A stretch of 64,000 bases of DNA from an uncultured Clostridium sp. (GTDB taxonomy: Bacteria; Bacillota; Clostridia; TANB77; CAG-508): assembly GCA_948465565.1 (NCBI GenBank), contig CAOJXR010000001.1:186001-250000 (forward strand). Direction: 5' to 3'. The translations under genes were made by a program, and so were the position numbers. This document shows positions 51,050 to 60,881 of the stretch, in pieces (within the stretch, counting starts at the first letter, position 1; every line of letters starts with the position of its first letter). The notes beneath the pieces are model-generated. The model saw only the letters and a list, made by a program, of their open reading frames with translations, was not told where the DNA came from and did no database searches.

Positions 51050-51712
51050 ATGAGCAAAATATTATTAGTTGAAGACACTCAAAGTATAATCTTAGGACTA
51101 GAATATTTATTCAAAGAAGAAGGCTTCGAATTAAATATAGCCACTAACAAAAAACAAGCAATTCAAAAAATAGACACAGAAAAATTTGACTTAATTCTCC
51201 TAGACATAATGTTACCAGACGGAAACGGTTTTGAAATAGGCAAATATGTAAAGAAAAACACAAACACACCTATTATATTTCTTACAGCAAAAGATGAAGA
51301 AAAAGACGTTGTATACGGCTTAGAATTAGGTGCAGAAGATTATATTATGAAACCATTCAGAAACAGAGAACTAATTTCAAGAATAAAAAACGTACTAAAA
51401 AGAAATCAAAAAAGTACCATTCTAACATGCAAAAATATAAAAATAGATACAGAACTTGGAAAAGTTTATAATAATGATGAAGAGGTAATTCTTACAAAAT
51501 TAGAATATAAAATACTTTTAAACCTTTTCATAAATCAAAACAAATTAGTAACAAGAGAAGAAATATTAAATGATATATGGGACATTGCAGGTAATTTTGT
51601 AAATGATAACACTTTAACCGTATATATAAAAAGAATAAGAGAAAAAATTGAAGATAAAGATGGACAAGTAATACAAACTGTTAGAGGTTTAGGATATAGA
51701 ATAGAGGAGTAA
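51050..51712 (+). CDS. OmpR-family response regulator (ABC module 3)
   Basis: A 220-residue regulator with receiver motifs (ED near 8, Asp in LILLDIMLPDGNG near 51, KPF near 100) and a winged helix (LTKLEYKILLNLFI to GYRIEE). The start at 51050 is preferred over 51029 because AAAGGA lies between the two. It is cognate to the kinase two bases downstream. GTCA-N7-GTCA repeats before this gene and before the ABC pair are its probable sites. Confidence 0.92.
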   Translation: MSKILLVEDTQSIILGLEYLFKEEGFELNIATNKKQAIQKIDTEKFDLILLDIMLPDGNGFEIGKYVKKNTNTPIIFLTAKDEEKDVVYGLELGAEDYIMKPFRNRELISRIKNVLKRNQKSTILTCKNIKIDTELGKVYNNDEEVILTKLEYKILLNLFINQNKLVTREEILNDIWDIAGNFVNDNTLTVYIKRIREKIEDKDGQVIQTVRGLGYRIEE

Positions 51713-51714
51713 AA

Positions 51715-52938
51715 ATGAAAATCTCAAGAAATGTTCAGGGAAAAAAATACATATGTTTTTTAATAACTATTTTTTTAATATTCACAATATTATTATTCAA
51801 AACAATTTCAAATCAAAACAAGCAAAATACTGAAATAGTAAATACAAAAATCAATGAAATATTAGGACAAGTTCAAGAACAATATCCAAATATAAATGAA
51901 GAACAAATAATAAAAATTCTTAATGAAAATTCTCATTCAAAAAAAGGCACGGATTTTCTACAAGAATATGGAATCAGCAAAAATGACGCATCAATAATAG
52001 AATTAGAAAAACAACAACAAGTTAATTTAATAAAAAATACAGTAATAATTATTTCAAGTTATATAATATTCATAATAATTTTTATAATTTATTTAAAATT
52101 TCGTCAAAGAAAAATAGACAAACTAGACACATATATTCAAAGAGTATCAAAAAAAGATTACTCAATTGATATAGAAAGCTATTCAGAAGATGAATTAAGT
52201 TGTCTTAAGGACTCACTTTATAAAATAACTGTAATGCTAAAAGAAGACTCAGAAAACAAATCAAAACAAAATGAATCAATTTTAACATCTGTATCAGATA
52301 TTTCACACCAATTAAAAACTCCACTTACTTCCATCCAAATATTACTAGACAATATAACTGAGACTCCAAACATGGATGAAACAACAAAAAGAAAATTTAT
52401 ATTAGAAATATCAAAACAAATAAAAGGCATGAATTTTTTAATTTTAGCACTTCTAAAACTATCAAGACTAGATGCTGGAGCAGTAGAATTCACAAGTGAA
52501 AAGGTTGACTTAGAAAAATTGATAGAAGACGTATTGTCAAACCTTGATATATTAATAGATGTAAAACAATTAAAAATAGTAAAAAATATAAAATCATCTC
52601 CATATATAACTGGCGATTACAGCTGGAATAAAGAAGCAATTTTAAATATTATAAAAAACGCAATAGAACATACCGACTCTGGAAAAAATGTCACAATTAC
52701 TTTAGATGAGAACAATGTATATTCATATATCAAAATAAAAGATGAAGGAGAAGGAATACCAGAAAACGAATTAAAACACATTTTTGACAGGTTTTATAAA
52801 ACTCAAAACACTAAAGAAAACAGCATGGGAATTGGCTTAGCACTAGCAAAATCAATAATAGAAAAACAAAACGGATACATCCAAGTTGAATCAAAAATAA
52901 ATGAAGGAACTACTTTTATAATAAAATATTTGAAATAG
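51715..52938 (+). CDS. Sensor histidine kinase (ABC module 3)
   Basis: A 407-residue kinase: membrane helix (about 10-28), an external domain of about 70 residues, a second helix (about 105-125), a HAMP-like linker, H-box DISHQLKTPLTSIQILLDN near 195, N-box ILNIIKNAIEHTDSG near 303, and G-box SMGIGLALAKSI near 370. Unlike the other two kinases in the window it has a true external sensor region. It is coupled to its regulator. Confidence 0.92.
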   Translation: MKISRNVQGKKYICFLITIFLIFTILLFKTISNQNKQNTEIVNTKINEILGQVQEQYPNINEEQIIKILNENSHSKKGTDFLQEYGISKNDASIIELEKQQQVNLIKNTVIIISSYIIFIIIFIIYLKFRQRKIDKLDTYIQRVSKKDYSIDIESYSEDELSCLKDSLYKITVMLKEDSENKSKQNESILTSVSDISHQLKTPLTSIQILLDNITETPNMDETTKRKFILEISKQIKGMNFLILALLKLSRLDAGAVEFTSEKVDLEKLIEDVLSNLDILIDVKQLKIVKNIKSSPYITGDYSWNKEAILNIIKNAIEHTDSGKNVTITLDENNVYSYIKIKDEGEGIPENELKHIFDRFYKTQNTKENSMGIGLALAKSIIEKQNGYIQVESKINEGTTFIIKYLK

Positions 52939-52969
52939 TCACGGGATTGTCACTTAGGTTAGATATAAT
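52938..52969 (+). promoter_or_regulatory. ABC module 3 transporter promoter with GTCA direct repeat
   Basis: GTCA at 52938-52941 and 52949-52952 (period 11, second followed by CTTA as in the regulator promoter), then TATAAT at 52964-52969. The second repeat starts 15 bases before the -10 and takes the place of a -35 box, as at 27497. Confidence 0.65.
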
Positions 52970-53000
52970 TTATTCAAGAAAAATGATAAGGAGATTTATT

Positions 53001-53663
53001 ATGGAAATATTAAAGGTAGAAAACCTAACCAAAACATATGGTAAAGGCGATAATCGAGTAACCGCCGTTGACAACATCTCATTTTCAGTAGAAAAAGGCG
53101 AATTTGTTGCAATAGTAGGAAGCTCAGGAAGCGGAAAATCAACATTACTTCATTTAATAGGAGGAGTTGATAGACCAACCTCAGGAAAAGTATACATCGA
53201 AGGAAAAGATATATACTCATTAAATGATGACAATCTAGCAATATTCAGAAGAAGACAAGTAGGACTTATATATCAATTCTACAATTTAATACCAATACTA
53301 AATGTAGAGGAAAATATATCATTACCATGTGAATTAGATGGAAAAAAAGCAGATAAAACCCAACTAAACGAATTATTAAAAACACTCGGATTAGAAAACA
53401 GAAAAAAACATTTACCAAATCAATTATCAGGTGGGCAACAACAACGTGTATCAATAGGAAGAAGTTTAATAAATAATCCAAGCATTGTTCTAGCAGATGA
53501 ACCAACAGGAAACCTAGATTCAAAAGCAAGTAGCGAAATAGTCGAATTATTAAAAGTATCAAATAAAAAATATAATCAAACAATTATTATGATAACACAC
53601 GACTTAGAAATCGCAAAAGTTGCAGACAGAATTATAAAAATTGAAGACGGAAAAATAGTCTAG
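53001..53663 (+). CDS. ABC transporter ATPase, LolD/MacB type (module 3)
   Basis: A 220-residue ATPase: Walker A GSSGSGKSTLLH near 40, Q-loop LIYQFYNLIPILNVEENI near 89, signature LSGGQQQRVSIGRS near 139, Walker B IVLADEPTGNLDSK near 157. The start at 53001 follows AAGGAG; the longer upstream reading runs through the promoter and is rejected. It pairs with the very large permease 14 bases downstream. Confidence 0.93.
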   Translation: MEILKVENLTKTYGKGDNRVTAVDNISFSVEKGEFVAIVGSSGSGKSTLLHLIGGVDRPTSGKVYIEGKDIYSLNDDNLAIFRRRQVGLIYQFYNLIPILNVEENISLPCELDGKKADKTQLNELLKTLGLENRKKHLPNQLSGGQQQRVSIGRSLINNPSIVLADEPTGNLDSKASSEIVELLKVSNKKYNQTIIMITHDLEIAKVADRIIKIEDGKIV

Positions 53664-53677
53664 GAGGTGATTTGAAA

Positions 53678-56350
53678 ATGGAATTGCTAAATAGATTAAC
53701 AATAAAAAATTTAAAGTTAAATAAAAAACGTACAGCAGTTACAATAATAGGAATCATCCTTTCAACTGCCCTAATTACAGGTGTTGCAACATTAGTATCA
53801 AGTTTCAGATCATCATTAATTGAAATGGAAAAAAGAGATTCTGGAAATTATCATTATGTTTTTGAAGATGCACAAGTAGACGACTTAAAATACATAGAAA
53901 ACAATAGAAATATTGAACGAACATTTATAACTCAAGAAGTGGGATATAGCAAATTAGAAGGGTCCCAGAATGAAAACAAACCATATTTATATATTTCAGC
54001 TTACACAAAATCAGCATTTGAAAATCTAAGTATTAATCTAAAAGAAGGACGACTACCTGAAAACGAAAACGAACTTATAATCTCAGAACATATATATTCA
54101 AATGGCAAAGTAAAATTCAATATTGGTGATGAGATAACACTAAACATTGGAAAAAGAATGGTTGAAGGCTATGAATTAACCCAAAGCAATCCTTATTTTG
54201 AAGAAGATGATGATTCAGAAATTGCCACAGAATATGATACAAAAATTAATTCAGAAACAATAACTGATGCAGAAAATGCTACATCAGAAACTCCACAAGA
54301 AGAATTCATACCAGAATATACTAAAAAATACAAAATTGTTGGTATTATGGAAAGACCTAAGTATAATGTAGAAGGTTATTCTGCACCCGGATATACAGTT
54401 TTAACATATATGCAAACACCTTCACCAGAGAAGAAAATATCTGTATACACCCGTTACAAAGATTTAAAAAAGCAAAACGAAACAACAGCATCAATATTAG
54501 GAATAACAGAAAAAGAATTCGAAAGCTATTTTAGAAGAGGTAACGACTCAGATAAAATTGCAGAAAAAATAAAATTCACAATTAACAGCAATGACAGCTT
54601 AATAAGATGGGAAAACTTACAATTCAGTGAAGCCAACACAACTATGTTATATACAATAGCAGGAATAATAATGATAATCATAATAGTTACATCTGTATTT
54701 TGTATACGAAACAGTTTTGCAATCTCAATAACAGAAAAAACAAAACAATATGGAATGTTAGCATCAGTTGGTGCAACTTCAAAACAAATAAAAAAGAATG
54801 TCTTATACGAAGGCTTAATCTTAGGAATAATAGGAATACCTCTAGGAATTTTAAGTGGACTTTTAGCAATATTTATAGTATTAAATATTGTTGAAAGAAT
54901 CTTAGCAAATACGTTTATGGCAATGGATTTAATATTTAGCACAAGCATTATCGCAATTCTAATTTCAATAGTATTAAGCTCTATAACAATATATTTATCT
55001 GCTAAAAAATCTGCAAAAAGAGCAGCCAAAGTATCACCAATAGAAGCAATTAGAGGAAACGAAGATATTAAAATAAAATCAAAGAAATTAAAATCACCAA
55101 TAATAATAAAAAAATTATTTGGAATAGGTGGTGTGCTAGCACACAAAAACTTAAAAAGGAATAACAAAAAATATAGAACTACTGTAATTTCAATCGTAGT
55201 GAGTGTTTCAATCTTTATAGCAATGTCATCATTTATGAATTATGCATTCAAACTAAGCGGAATATATTACACAGACTATGGATATAATGTCGTTGTTCAA
55301 GCAAGAGAACAAAAAGGGTATGAAACACTAAAAAAGATTGTAGAAAGTGAAGAAGTAAAATCACATTCATTAATTAGAAGTGTACAAATTGATATAAACC
55401 CAAAGGAACTAGCATCTCACTATACTAAAAATTATTCAGAATGTTATAATTTAGAAAGTAATTTATCAGAAACAACAACAATATCAGGTTTTGCAATTGG
55501 CAAAGAAGAATATAAAAGATATATAAAAGAATTAGGACTAAAATATGATGATGTAAAAGATAAAATTATTATAATGAATTCTATAATGACATACACAACG
55601 ATCAATGGTAAATCTTCATATCAATTTGTGGACATATATGACTATAAAAAAGGAAACAAAATTTCAGGAGAAATTGATAACAAAAAAGTAACTATAGAAG
55701 TAGCAGCAACAACAGATAGAAAACCAAAAGGAATGGAAAATAATTTCTATCATTCAGGATATTTCATAATAAGTGATGAATTTATTGAAAAATATAAAGA
55801 AAATATTTCAGGTTATTCAACATTATATATAGATGCAAAGGATCCAGACAAACTAGAAGAACATATCAAAAAGGAATACAATAATGATATTGAAAACGTA
55901 ATCAATTACGAAAATGAAGCAAGACAACAAAAATCTATGTGGCTAGTTATTTCAATATTCTTATATGGATTTATAACAGTAATTTCATTAATTGGTGTTA
56001 CAAACATATTTAATACAATAACAACAAACATGGAATTACGACAAAAAGAATTTGCAAATTTAAAATCAATAGGCATGACTAAAAAAGAATTCAACAGAAT
56101 GATAAGCTTAGAAAGTATAATGTATGGAACCAAATCATTAATTTTCGGTATCCCAATTGGAATAGGCCTATCATATTGGTTATATAACGCTTTTGAAATA
56201 AATATGAGTACTACTTATGAATTTCCTATAACAGGAATACTAATTTCAATTGCAGCTGTAATCATACTTGTTGGAACAATTATGAGATATTCTCTAAACA
56301 AAATAAATAAACAGAATATAATTGAAACAATTAGAAAAGATAATATCTAA
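53678..56350 (+). CDS. Large FtsX-type ABC permease (module 3)
   Basis: An 890-residue permease with two FtsX-type three-helix bundles and flanking helices. External domains lie after helix 1 (about 40-310, MacB-type periplasmic core) and in the second half (about 530-730). Helix segments include LYTIAGIIMIIIIVTSVFCIR and SIFLYGFITVISLIGVTNIFN. ATG at 53678 lies 10 bases after AGGAGG; TTG at 53672 is an alternative. It probably exports or extracts membrane-active peptides. Confidence 0.9.
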   Translation: MELLNRLTIKNLKLNKKRTAVTIIGIILSTALITGVATLVSSFRSSLIEMEKRDSGNYHYVFEDAQVDDLKYIENNRNIERTFITQEVGYSKLEGSQNENKPYLYISAYTKSAFENLSINLKEGRLPENENELIISEHIYSNGKVKFNIGDEITLNIGKRMVEGYELTQSNPYFEEDDDSEIATEYDTKINSETITDAENATSETPQEEFIPEYTKKYKIVGIMERPKYNVEGYSAPGYTVLTYMQTPSPEKKISVYTRYKDLKKQNETTASILGITEKEFESYFRRGNDSDKIAEKIKFTINSNDSLIRWENLQFSEANTTMLYTIAGIIMIIIIVTSVFCIRNSFAISITEKTKQYGMLASVGATSKQIKKNVLYEGLILGIIGIPLGILSGLLAIFIVLNIVERILANTFMAMDLIFSTSIIAILISIVLSSITIYLSAKKSAKRAAKVSPIEAIRGNEDIKIKSKKLKSPIIIKKLFGIGGVLAHKNLKRNNKKYRTTVISIVVSVSIFIAMSSFMNYAFKLSGIYYTDYGYNVVVQAREQKGYETLKKIVESEEVKSHSLIRSVQIDINPKELASHYTKNYSECYNLESNLSETTTISGFAIGKEEYKRYIKELGLKYDDVKDKIIIMNSIMTYTTINGKSSYQFVDIYDYKKGNKISGEIDNKKVTIEVAATTDRKPKGMENNFYHSGYFIISDEFIEKYKENISGYSTLYIDAKDPDKLEEHIKKEYNNDIENVINYENEARQQKSMWLVISIFLYGFITVISLIGVTNIFNTITTNMELRQKEFANLKSIGMTKKEFNRMISLESIMYGTKSLIFGIPIGIGLSYWLYNAFEINMSTTYEFPITGILISIAAVIILVGTIMRYSLNKINKQNIIETIRKDNI

Positions 56351-56375
56351 TTTAGTAGTTTCATTATTATATTAG

Positions 56376-56407
56376 AAAGCAGCATTCCCCCACATACATG
56401 CTGCTTT
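56376..56407 (+). terminator. Terminator of ABC module 3
   Basis: A 10-bp stem (56376-56385 with 56398-56407) with a C-rich 12-base loop, then T residues. The CCCCCACATA-type loop recurs in the BceAB leader near 44208. Confidence 0.85.
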
Positions 56408-56546
56408 TTAATATTTCCCATTAATATCCATAGTATTTTTATAACAATATGATATGATGATAAAAAGATATTCAATTTATAAAAATAATGCTTTAATTTT
56501 TCCTAAAAAAGATATATAATAATATAGATTTTTGAGGAGAAATAAA

Positions 56547-57272
56547 ATGATATTTGAAAGTAATGAAAAAATAAGATTAAATGATATAGGAAAAAATAAT
56601 AAACTAAAAAATGAAAGCATATTAGAAATATTAGAAAGTGTTGCATCACAGCATTCTGATACAGTAGGATATGGTGTTTTAGATATTGAAAACACAAAAG
56701 CCAGCTGGGTTTTATTAGAATGGAAAGTACAAGTACTTAAAAGACCATTATATAGTGAAAAATTAAAAGTACAAACATGGGGTAGATATTTTCAGAAAGC
56801 ATATACATATAGAGACTTTAAAATATTAGATGAGCAAGAAAACATATGTGTTATTGCCACTTCAAAATGGGCATTAATAGATATAGAAACACATGGCATA
56901 CAACGTTTAACAGACGAAATGAAAAACCTTTATAAACCTGAAGAAGTAACAGTATTTGAAGAAGAAACATTACCTAAATTAACCATTCCAGAAGAATTTT
57001 CAAATAGTATAGAATATACTGTTGGCAGAAAAGATATAGATTTAAACAACCATATGCACAATACATACTACTTAAATCTAGCATATGAAGCTTTGCCTAC
57101 TTTTGTTTATGAGAATAGACCTTATGATTCATTTAGAATAACTTATAAAAAAGAAATATGTCTTAATGATAAAATAACATGTAGTTACACTTTTAAAGAT
57201 AACAAACATATAATAGTAATTCAAACAAAAGAAAAAAACATTACTAATGCTATAATAGAACTTAGTAAATAA
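56547..57272 (+). CDS. Acyl-ACP thioesterase (FatA-type)
   Basis: A 241-residue double-hotdog acyl-[acyl-carrier-protein] thioesterase releasing fatty acids. Motifs: WVLLEWKVQVLKRPLYSEKLKVQTW near 53, the second hotdog GRKDIDLNNHMHNTYYLNLAYEALP near 158 with the Asn/His catalytic residues in NNHMHN. ATG at 56547 follows TGAGGAG. It is followed 12 bases later by an HD-domain gene. Likely supplies or adjusts membrane fatty acids. Confidence 0.9.
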   Translation: MIFESNEKIRLNDIGKNNKLKNESILEILESVASQHSDTVGYGVLDIENTKASWVLLEWKVQVLKRPLYSEKLKVQTWGRYFQKAYTYRDFKILDEQENICVIATSKWALIDIETHGIQRLTDEMKNLYKPEEVTVFEEETLPKLTIPEEFSNSIEYTVGRKDIDLNNHMHNTYYLNLAYEALPTFVYENRPYDSFRITYKKEICLNDKITCSYTFKDNKHIIVIQTKEKNITNAIIELSK

Positions 57273-57284
57273 AAGGATGAAACC

Positions 57285-57749
57285 ATGAAAATAAGCAAAA
57301 AAGATTTTTATAAATATATTTATAAAATAAAAAAGTATAAATATATAAAACAAATGTTAAAATTGTACAAACAGCATGGAATAACTAGTGTTTTCAAGCA
57401 TTCCAGGAATGTAGCTTATAGAAGCTATATTCTAGCAAAAAAACTTGAAAAAAGATATAACCTTAAGTTTGATTATGATAATCTAATTATAGGTGCATAT
57501 TTACATGATTTATACCTATATGATTGGCATGAAAAAAGCAAAGACCATAAGCTCCATGGATTTACTCATCCAAAAGTTGCTTCAAAAAATGCAAAAGAAT
57601 TATGCAATATAAACAATAAAGAACAGCAAATTATTGAATCTCACATGTGGCCATTAACAATAACAAAAATTCCTAAATCAAAGGAAGCCATTATAGTTTC
57701 AGTGGTAGATAAATATTCAGCTGTACTTGAAACAATAAAAAGAAGATAA
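57285..57749 (+). CDS. HD-domain phosphohydrolase
   Basis: A 154-residue protein with the HD metal motif: His in HSRNVAYRSYIL near 39, the HD pair in GAYLHDLYLYDWH near 71, and downstream His/Asp in ESHMWPLTITKIPKSKEAIIVSVVDKYSA. HD enzymes of this size hydrolyse nucleotides or other phosphoesters; the substrate is unknown. The N-terminus is very basic (IYKIKKYKYIKQ). Coupled to the thioesterase gene; terminated by a hairpin. Confidence 0.85.
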   Translation: MKISKKDFYKYIYKIKKYKYIKQMLKLYKQHGITSVFKHSRNVAYRSYILAKKLEKRYNLKFDYDNLIIGAYLHDLYLYDWHEKSKDHKLHGFTHPKVASKNAKELCNINNKEQQIIESHMWPLTITKIPKSKEAIIVSVVDKYSAVLETIKRR

Positions 57750-57754
57750 ATATT

Positions 57755-57784
57755 AGCTAGAACCAATATACAGTTCTAGCTTTT
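57755..57784 (+). terminator. Terminator of the thioesterase/HD operon
   Basis: Perfect 9-bp stem (57755-57763 with 57773-57781) followed by TTT. Confidence 0.8.
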
Positions 57785-57821
57785 AATAATAAAAATTAGT
57801 ATACATAATAGCAAGAAAATA

Positions 57822-57850
57822 TTGACTTCGCTGACAATTTATACTATAAT
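57822..57850 (+). promoter_or_regulatory. Promoter of the cohesin surface-protein gene
   Basis: TTGACT (57822-57827), exactly 17 bases, TATAAT (57845-57850), 43 bases before the ATG. Confidence 0.8.
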
Positions 57851-57893
57851 TAAAAGTGATTGTGGAATAAAATATAAAAGGAGATTTAAATTT

Positions 57894-58787
57894 ATGAAAA
57901 GAATTGTAACATTACTATTAGCTTTACTATTAATATGTGGAATTTTTAGTAATACATATGCAGCTTCATCATATTCTATAATATTAACACCTTCTGAAAC
58001 ACAATTGGAAAAAGGTGACGAATTCACAGTAGCAGTTAAAATAGTAAATATTATTGATAGTAAAGGAATAATTACTATTAGGGGAAAAATCAATTATGAT
58101 GAAACTAGTCTAACACTACTAAGAATAGAACAAGGACATGAATTATGGTCAAAACCTAAATATTATGCAGCGTCAAAATACTTTATTCAAGATAGAGATG
58201 AAGACAGAACAAAATCAGATGAAGTATTATTCAAAATAGTATTCAAAGTAAATGAAAACAGTATAAAAAACCCATCAATATCTATAAGCGAATTATCAGC
58301 ATCTAACGGAGATATTGATATATATGCAAATACAGCATCTACAAGTGTAACAGTTGGAAACAAACCAGTACCACCAAGCCCTTCAACATCACCAACAACT
58401 AGCCCTACTACAAGTCCAACAACAAGTCCTACAACTAGTCCAACAACTAATCCAACAGCTAGCCCTACAACTAGTCCAACAACAAGTCCTACTGTATCAC
58501 CAACTGCTAGCCCAAATCCAACTACAACACCAACAGACAGTCCAAATCCTACAACTACAGCAAGCCCAACTCAAAGTCCAGAACCAACAAAAAGTCCTAT
58601 ACCAACAACAAAACCTAGTGAAAAACCAGGTAATAATGGTTCAGGTATAATTAATACAATACTTCCTAATACAGGAATTAAAGACAATACATTAATAATT
58701 TGGTTACTAATTATTCTTATAATTATAGCTGCAATAATATGTTATTACAAAATAAAACAAATTAATAGAAAACAATCAAGACATTAA
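57894..58787 (+). CDS. Cohesin-domain surface protein with TSPT linker and LPNTG anchor
   Basis: A 297-residue wall-linked protein: signal peptide (1-24, ending TYA), one cohesin-like domain (about 28-160: EKGDEFTVAVKIVNI, GKINYDETSLTLLR, VLFKIVFKVNE), a Pro/Ser/Thr linker of TSPT-type tetrads (about 165-250), LPNTG sortase motif near 262, a membrane helix and a basic tail. Cohesins bind dockerins on partner enzymes, so it may dock proteins on the surface. No dockerin or sortase gene lies in the window. AAAGGAG precedes the start. Confidence 0.87.
   Translation: MKRIVTLLLALLLICGIFSNTYAASSYSIILTPSETQLEKGDEFTVAVKIVNIIDSKGIITIRGKINYDETSLTLLRIEQGHELWSKPKYYAASKYFIQDRDEDRTKSDEVLFKIVFKVNENSIKNPSISISELSASNGDIDIYANTASTSVTVGNKPVPPSPSTSPTTSPTTSPTTSPTTSPTTNPTASPTTSPTTSPTVSPTASPNPTTTPTDSPNPTTTASPTQSPEPTKSPIPTTKPSEKPGNNGSGIINTILPNTGIKDNTLIIWLLIILIIIAAIICYYKIKQINRKQSRH
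58387..58520 (+). repeat. Tandem 12-base repeats encoding TSPT linker
   Basis: Imperfect tandem 12-base units (ACAACTAGTCCA-like) code the TSPT tetrads between the cohesin domain and the wall anchor. Such tracts change copy number by slippage. Confidence 0.85.
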
Positions 58788-58812
58788 TAAATTAATTATA
58801 AAGTTAGTATAT

Positions 58813-58841
58813 AACAAGGTATAATAAATACCTTGTTTTTT
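58813..58841 (+). terminator. Terminator of the cohesin surface-protein gene
   Basis: Perfect 10-bp stem (58813-58822 with 58828-58837), 5-base loop, T run. Confidence 0.88.
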
Positions 58842-58897
58842 TATCAAAAAAATGATATAAATTTGTATTAGATTATTTAAATTTTTTGGGGGAAAAC

Positions 58898-60862
58898 ATG
58901 TTTAAAATCCATTCAGAATACAAACCAACAGGTGACCAACCACAAGCAATAGAATATTTATCAAAAGGAATACAAGAAGGCAAGAAATTCCAGACACTTC
59001 TAGGAGTTACAGGTTCAGGAAAAACCTTCACAATGGCCAATATAATTGAAAAAGTACAAAAACCAACTTTAGTTTTAGCACATAACAAAACTCTAGCTGG
59101 ACAATTATATTCTGAATTCAAAGAGTTCTTCCCAGAGAACAGAGTTGAGTACTTTGTTTCATACTACGATTATTACCAACCAGAAGCCTATATAGCCGCT
59201 TCTGACACATATATCGAAAAAGATGCATCTATCAATGATGAAATAGACAAGCTAAGACATTCCGCAACAGCGTCCTTATTTGAATCAAAAGACGTAATTA
59301 TAATTGCATCTGTATCATGTATATACGGTTTAGGAGACCCAATTGATTATGAACATATGATAGTATCTTTACGTCCAGGAATGGAAAAACCACGTAATGA
59401 AATAATGAAAAAGCTTGTAAACATGCAATATTCACGAAATGAAATGGATTTTAAAAGAGGAACATTCAGAGCAAAAGGAGATATTTTAGAAATATATCCA
59501 TCAAACCAAGAAGAATCAGCAATAAGAGTTGAATTCTGGGGAGATGAAATAGAAAAAATCTCTGAAATAAATCCTTTAACAGGAAAATCAATTGCAACAA
59601 GAGAACATGTAATGATATTCCCAAACTCCCACTATGTAACAAGCAAAGACAAGCTAGAACATGCCCTAGAAAGCATTGAAAAAGAAATGGAAGAACGAGT
59701 AGAATACTTCAAAGCCAACAACAAATTAATTGAAGCTCAACGTATAGAAGAAAGAACAAATTTTGATATGGAAATGCTAAAAGAAACTGGATTTTGTCAA
59801 GGAATAGAAAACTATTCAAGACATATCAGCGGTAGAGAAGCAGGAAGTGCACCATACACATTATTTGACTATTTCCCTGATGATTTCTTATTACTAATAG
59901 ATGAATCACATGCAACAATACCACAAGTAAGAGCAATGTATAATGGTGATAGAGCAAGAAAAGACTCACTTGTAAACTTCGGTTTCAGACTACCATCTGC
60001 ATATGATAATAGACCTTTAAAATTTGAAGAATTTGAAGAAAGAATAAATCAATGTATATTTGTTAGTGCAACACCAGCAGATTACGAAAAAGAACATTCA
60101 AAAGATAATGTTGTAGAACAAATTATAAGACCAACTGGTTTATTAGACCCTAGAATTGAAGTAAAACCAGTTGAAAATCAAATAGATGATTTAATCACCC
60201 AAATAAATGAAAGAGTAGAAAAACAAGAAAGAATATTAGTAACTACTCTAACAAAAAAAATGGCAGAAGATTTAACTGCATACCTACGTAATATCGGAAT
60301 TCGTGTGCGTTATATGCACTCTGAAATAAAAGCCCTAGAAAGAATGGAAATAATAAGAGATTTACGTATCGGCGAATTTGATGTTTTAGTTGGAATAAAC
60401 CTTTTAAGAGAAGGACTAGATATTCCAGAAGTATCTCTAGTTGCAATTTTAGACGCAGACAAAGAAGGTTTCTTACGTTCAGAAAGGTCACTAATACAAA
60501 CTATTGGACGTGCTGCTAGAAATACCGAAGGAAAAGTCATAATGTATGCTGATGAACTTACAGAATCAATGGAAAAAGCCATAAGCGAAACAAACAGAAG
60601 AAGACAAATACAAGAAAACTACAACAAAGAACATGGTATAACACCAAAAACAATTCAAAAATCTGTAAGAGACCTAATCAAAGCAAGCATTGTTGAAGAC
60701 ATCTCAGCAGAATATAAGATTGACAAAAACGAAACCCCAGAACAAATCATAGAAAGATTAACAGATGAAATGTTAAAAGCTGCAGCAGCAATGGAATTCG
60801 AGAAAGCTGCTGAATTACGTGACAAAATAAAAGACTTAGAAAGTTTCACATCACAAAACTAA
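58898..60862 (+). CDS. uvrB: Excinuclease ABC subunit B
   Basis: Helicase-like damage-verification subunit of nucleotide excision repair. The 654 residues match the family: Walker [14 protein letters not shown] near 36, the YYQPEAYIA beta-hairpin start near 92, [14 protein letters not shown] near 335, helicase motif [10 protein letters not shown], the [13 protein letters not shown] and QTIGRAARN motifs, and the C-terminal UVR domain ([18 protein letters not shown]). ATG at 58898 lies just after GGGGG; the TTG at 58886 is before it. uvrA lies 2.5 kb downstream, separated by amino-acid genes. Confidence 0.96.
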   Translation: MFKIHSEYKPTGDQPQAIEYLSKGIQEGKKFQTLLGVTGSGKTFTMANIIEKVQKPTLVLAHNKTLAGQLYSEFKEFFPENRVEYFVSYYDYYQPEAYIAASDTYIEKDASINDEIDKLRHSATASLFESKDVIIIASVSCIYGLGDPIDYEHMIVSLRPGMEKPRNEIMKKLVNMQYSRNEMDFKRGTFRAKGDILEIYPSNQEESAIRVEFWGDEIEKISEINPLTGKSIATREHVMIFPNSHYVTSKDKLEHALESIEKEMEERVEYFKANNKLIEAQRIEERTNFDMEMLKETGFCQGIENYSRHISGREAGSAPYTLFDYFPDDFLLLIDESHATIPQVRAMYNGDRARKDSLVNFGFRLPSAYDNRPLKFEEFEERINQCIFVSATPADYEKEHSKDNVVEQIIRPTGLLDPRIEVKPVENQIDDLITQINERVEKQERILVTTLTKKMAEDLTAYLRNIGIRVRYMHSEIKALERMEIIRDLRIGEFDVLVGINLLREGLDIPEVSLVAILDADKEGFLRSERSLIQTIGRAARNTEGKVIMYADELTESMEKAISETNRRRQIQENYNKEHGITPKTIQKSVRDLIKASIVEDISAEYKIDKNETPEQIIERLTDEMLKAAAAMEFEKAAELRDKIKDLESFTSQN

Positions 60863-60881
60863 AAATGAGAGAGGATTATAA

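Noticed and set aside
52947..53000. Upstream extension of the module 3 ATPase
   Set aside because: It runs through a clear promoter and before the AAGGAG site; the family starts at the MEILKVENLTKTYG segment.
58387..58520. CRISPR array
   Set aside because: The repeats are contiguous 12-base coding units without spacers, inside a clear surface-protein frame.
58354..58650. Gln/Leu-rich frame over the TSPT repeats
   Set aside because: It arises from reading the tandem 12-base repeats in another frame.
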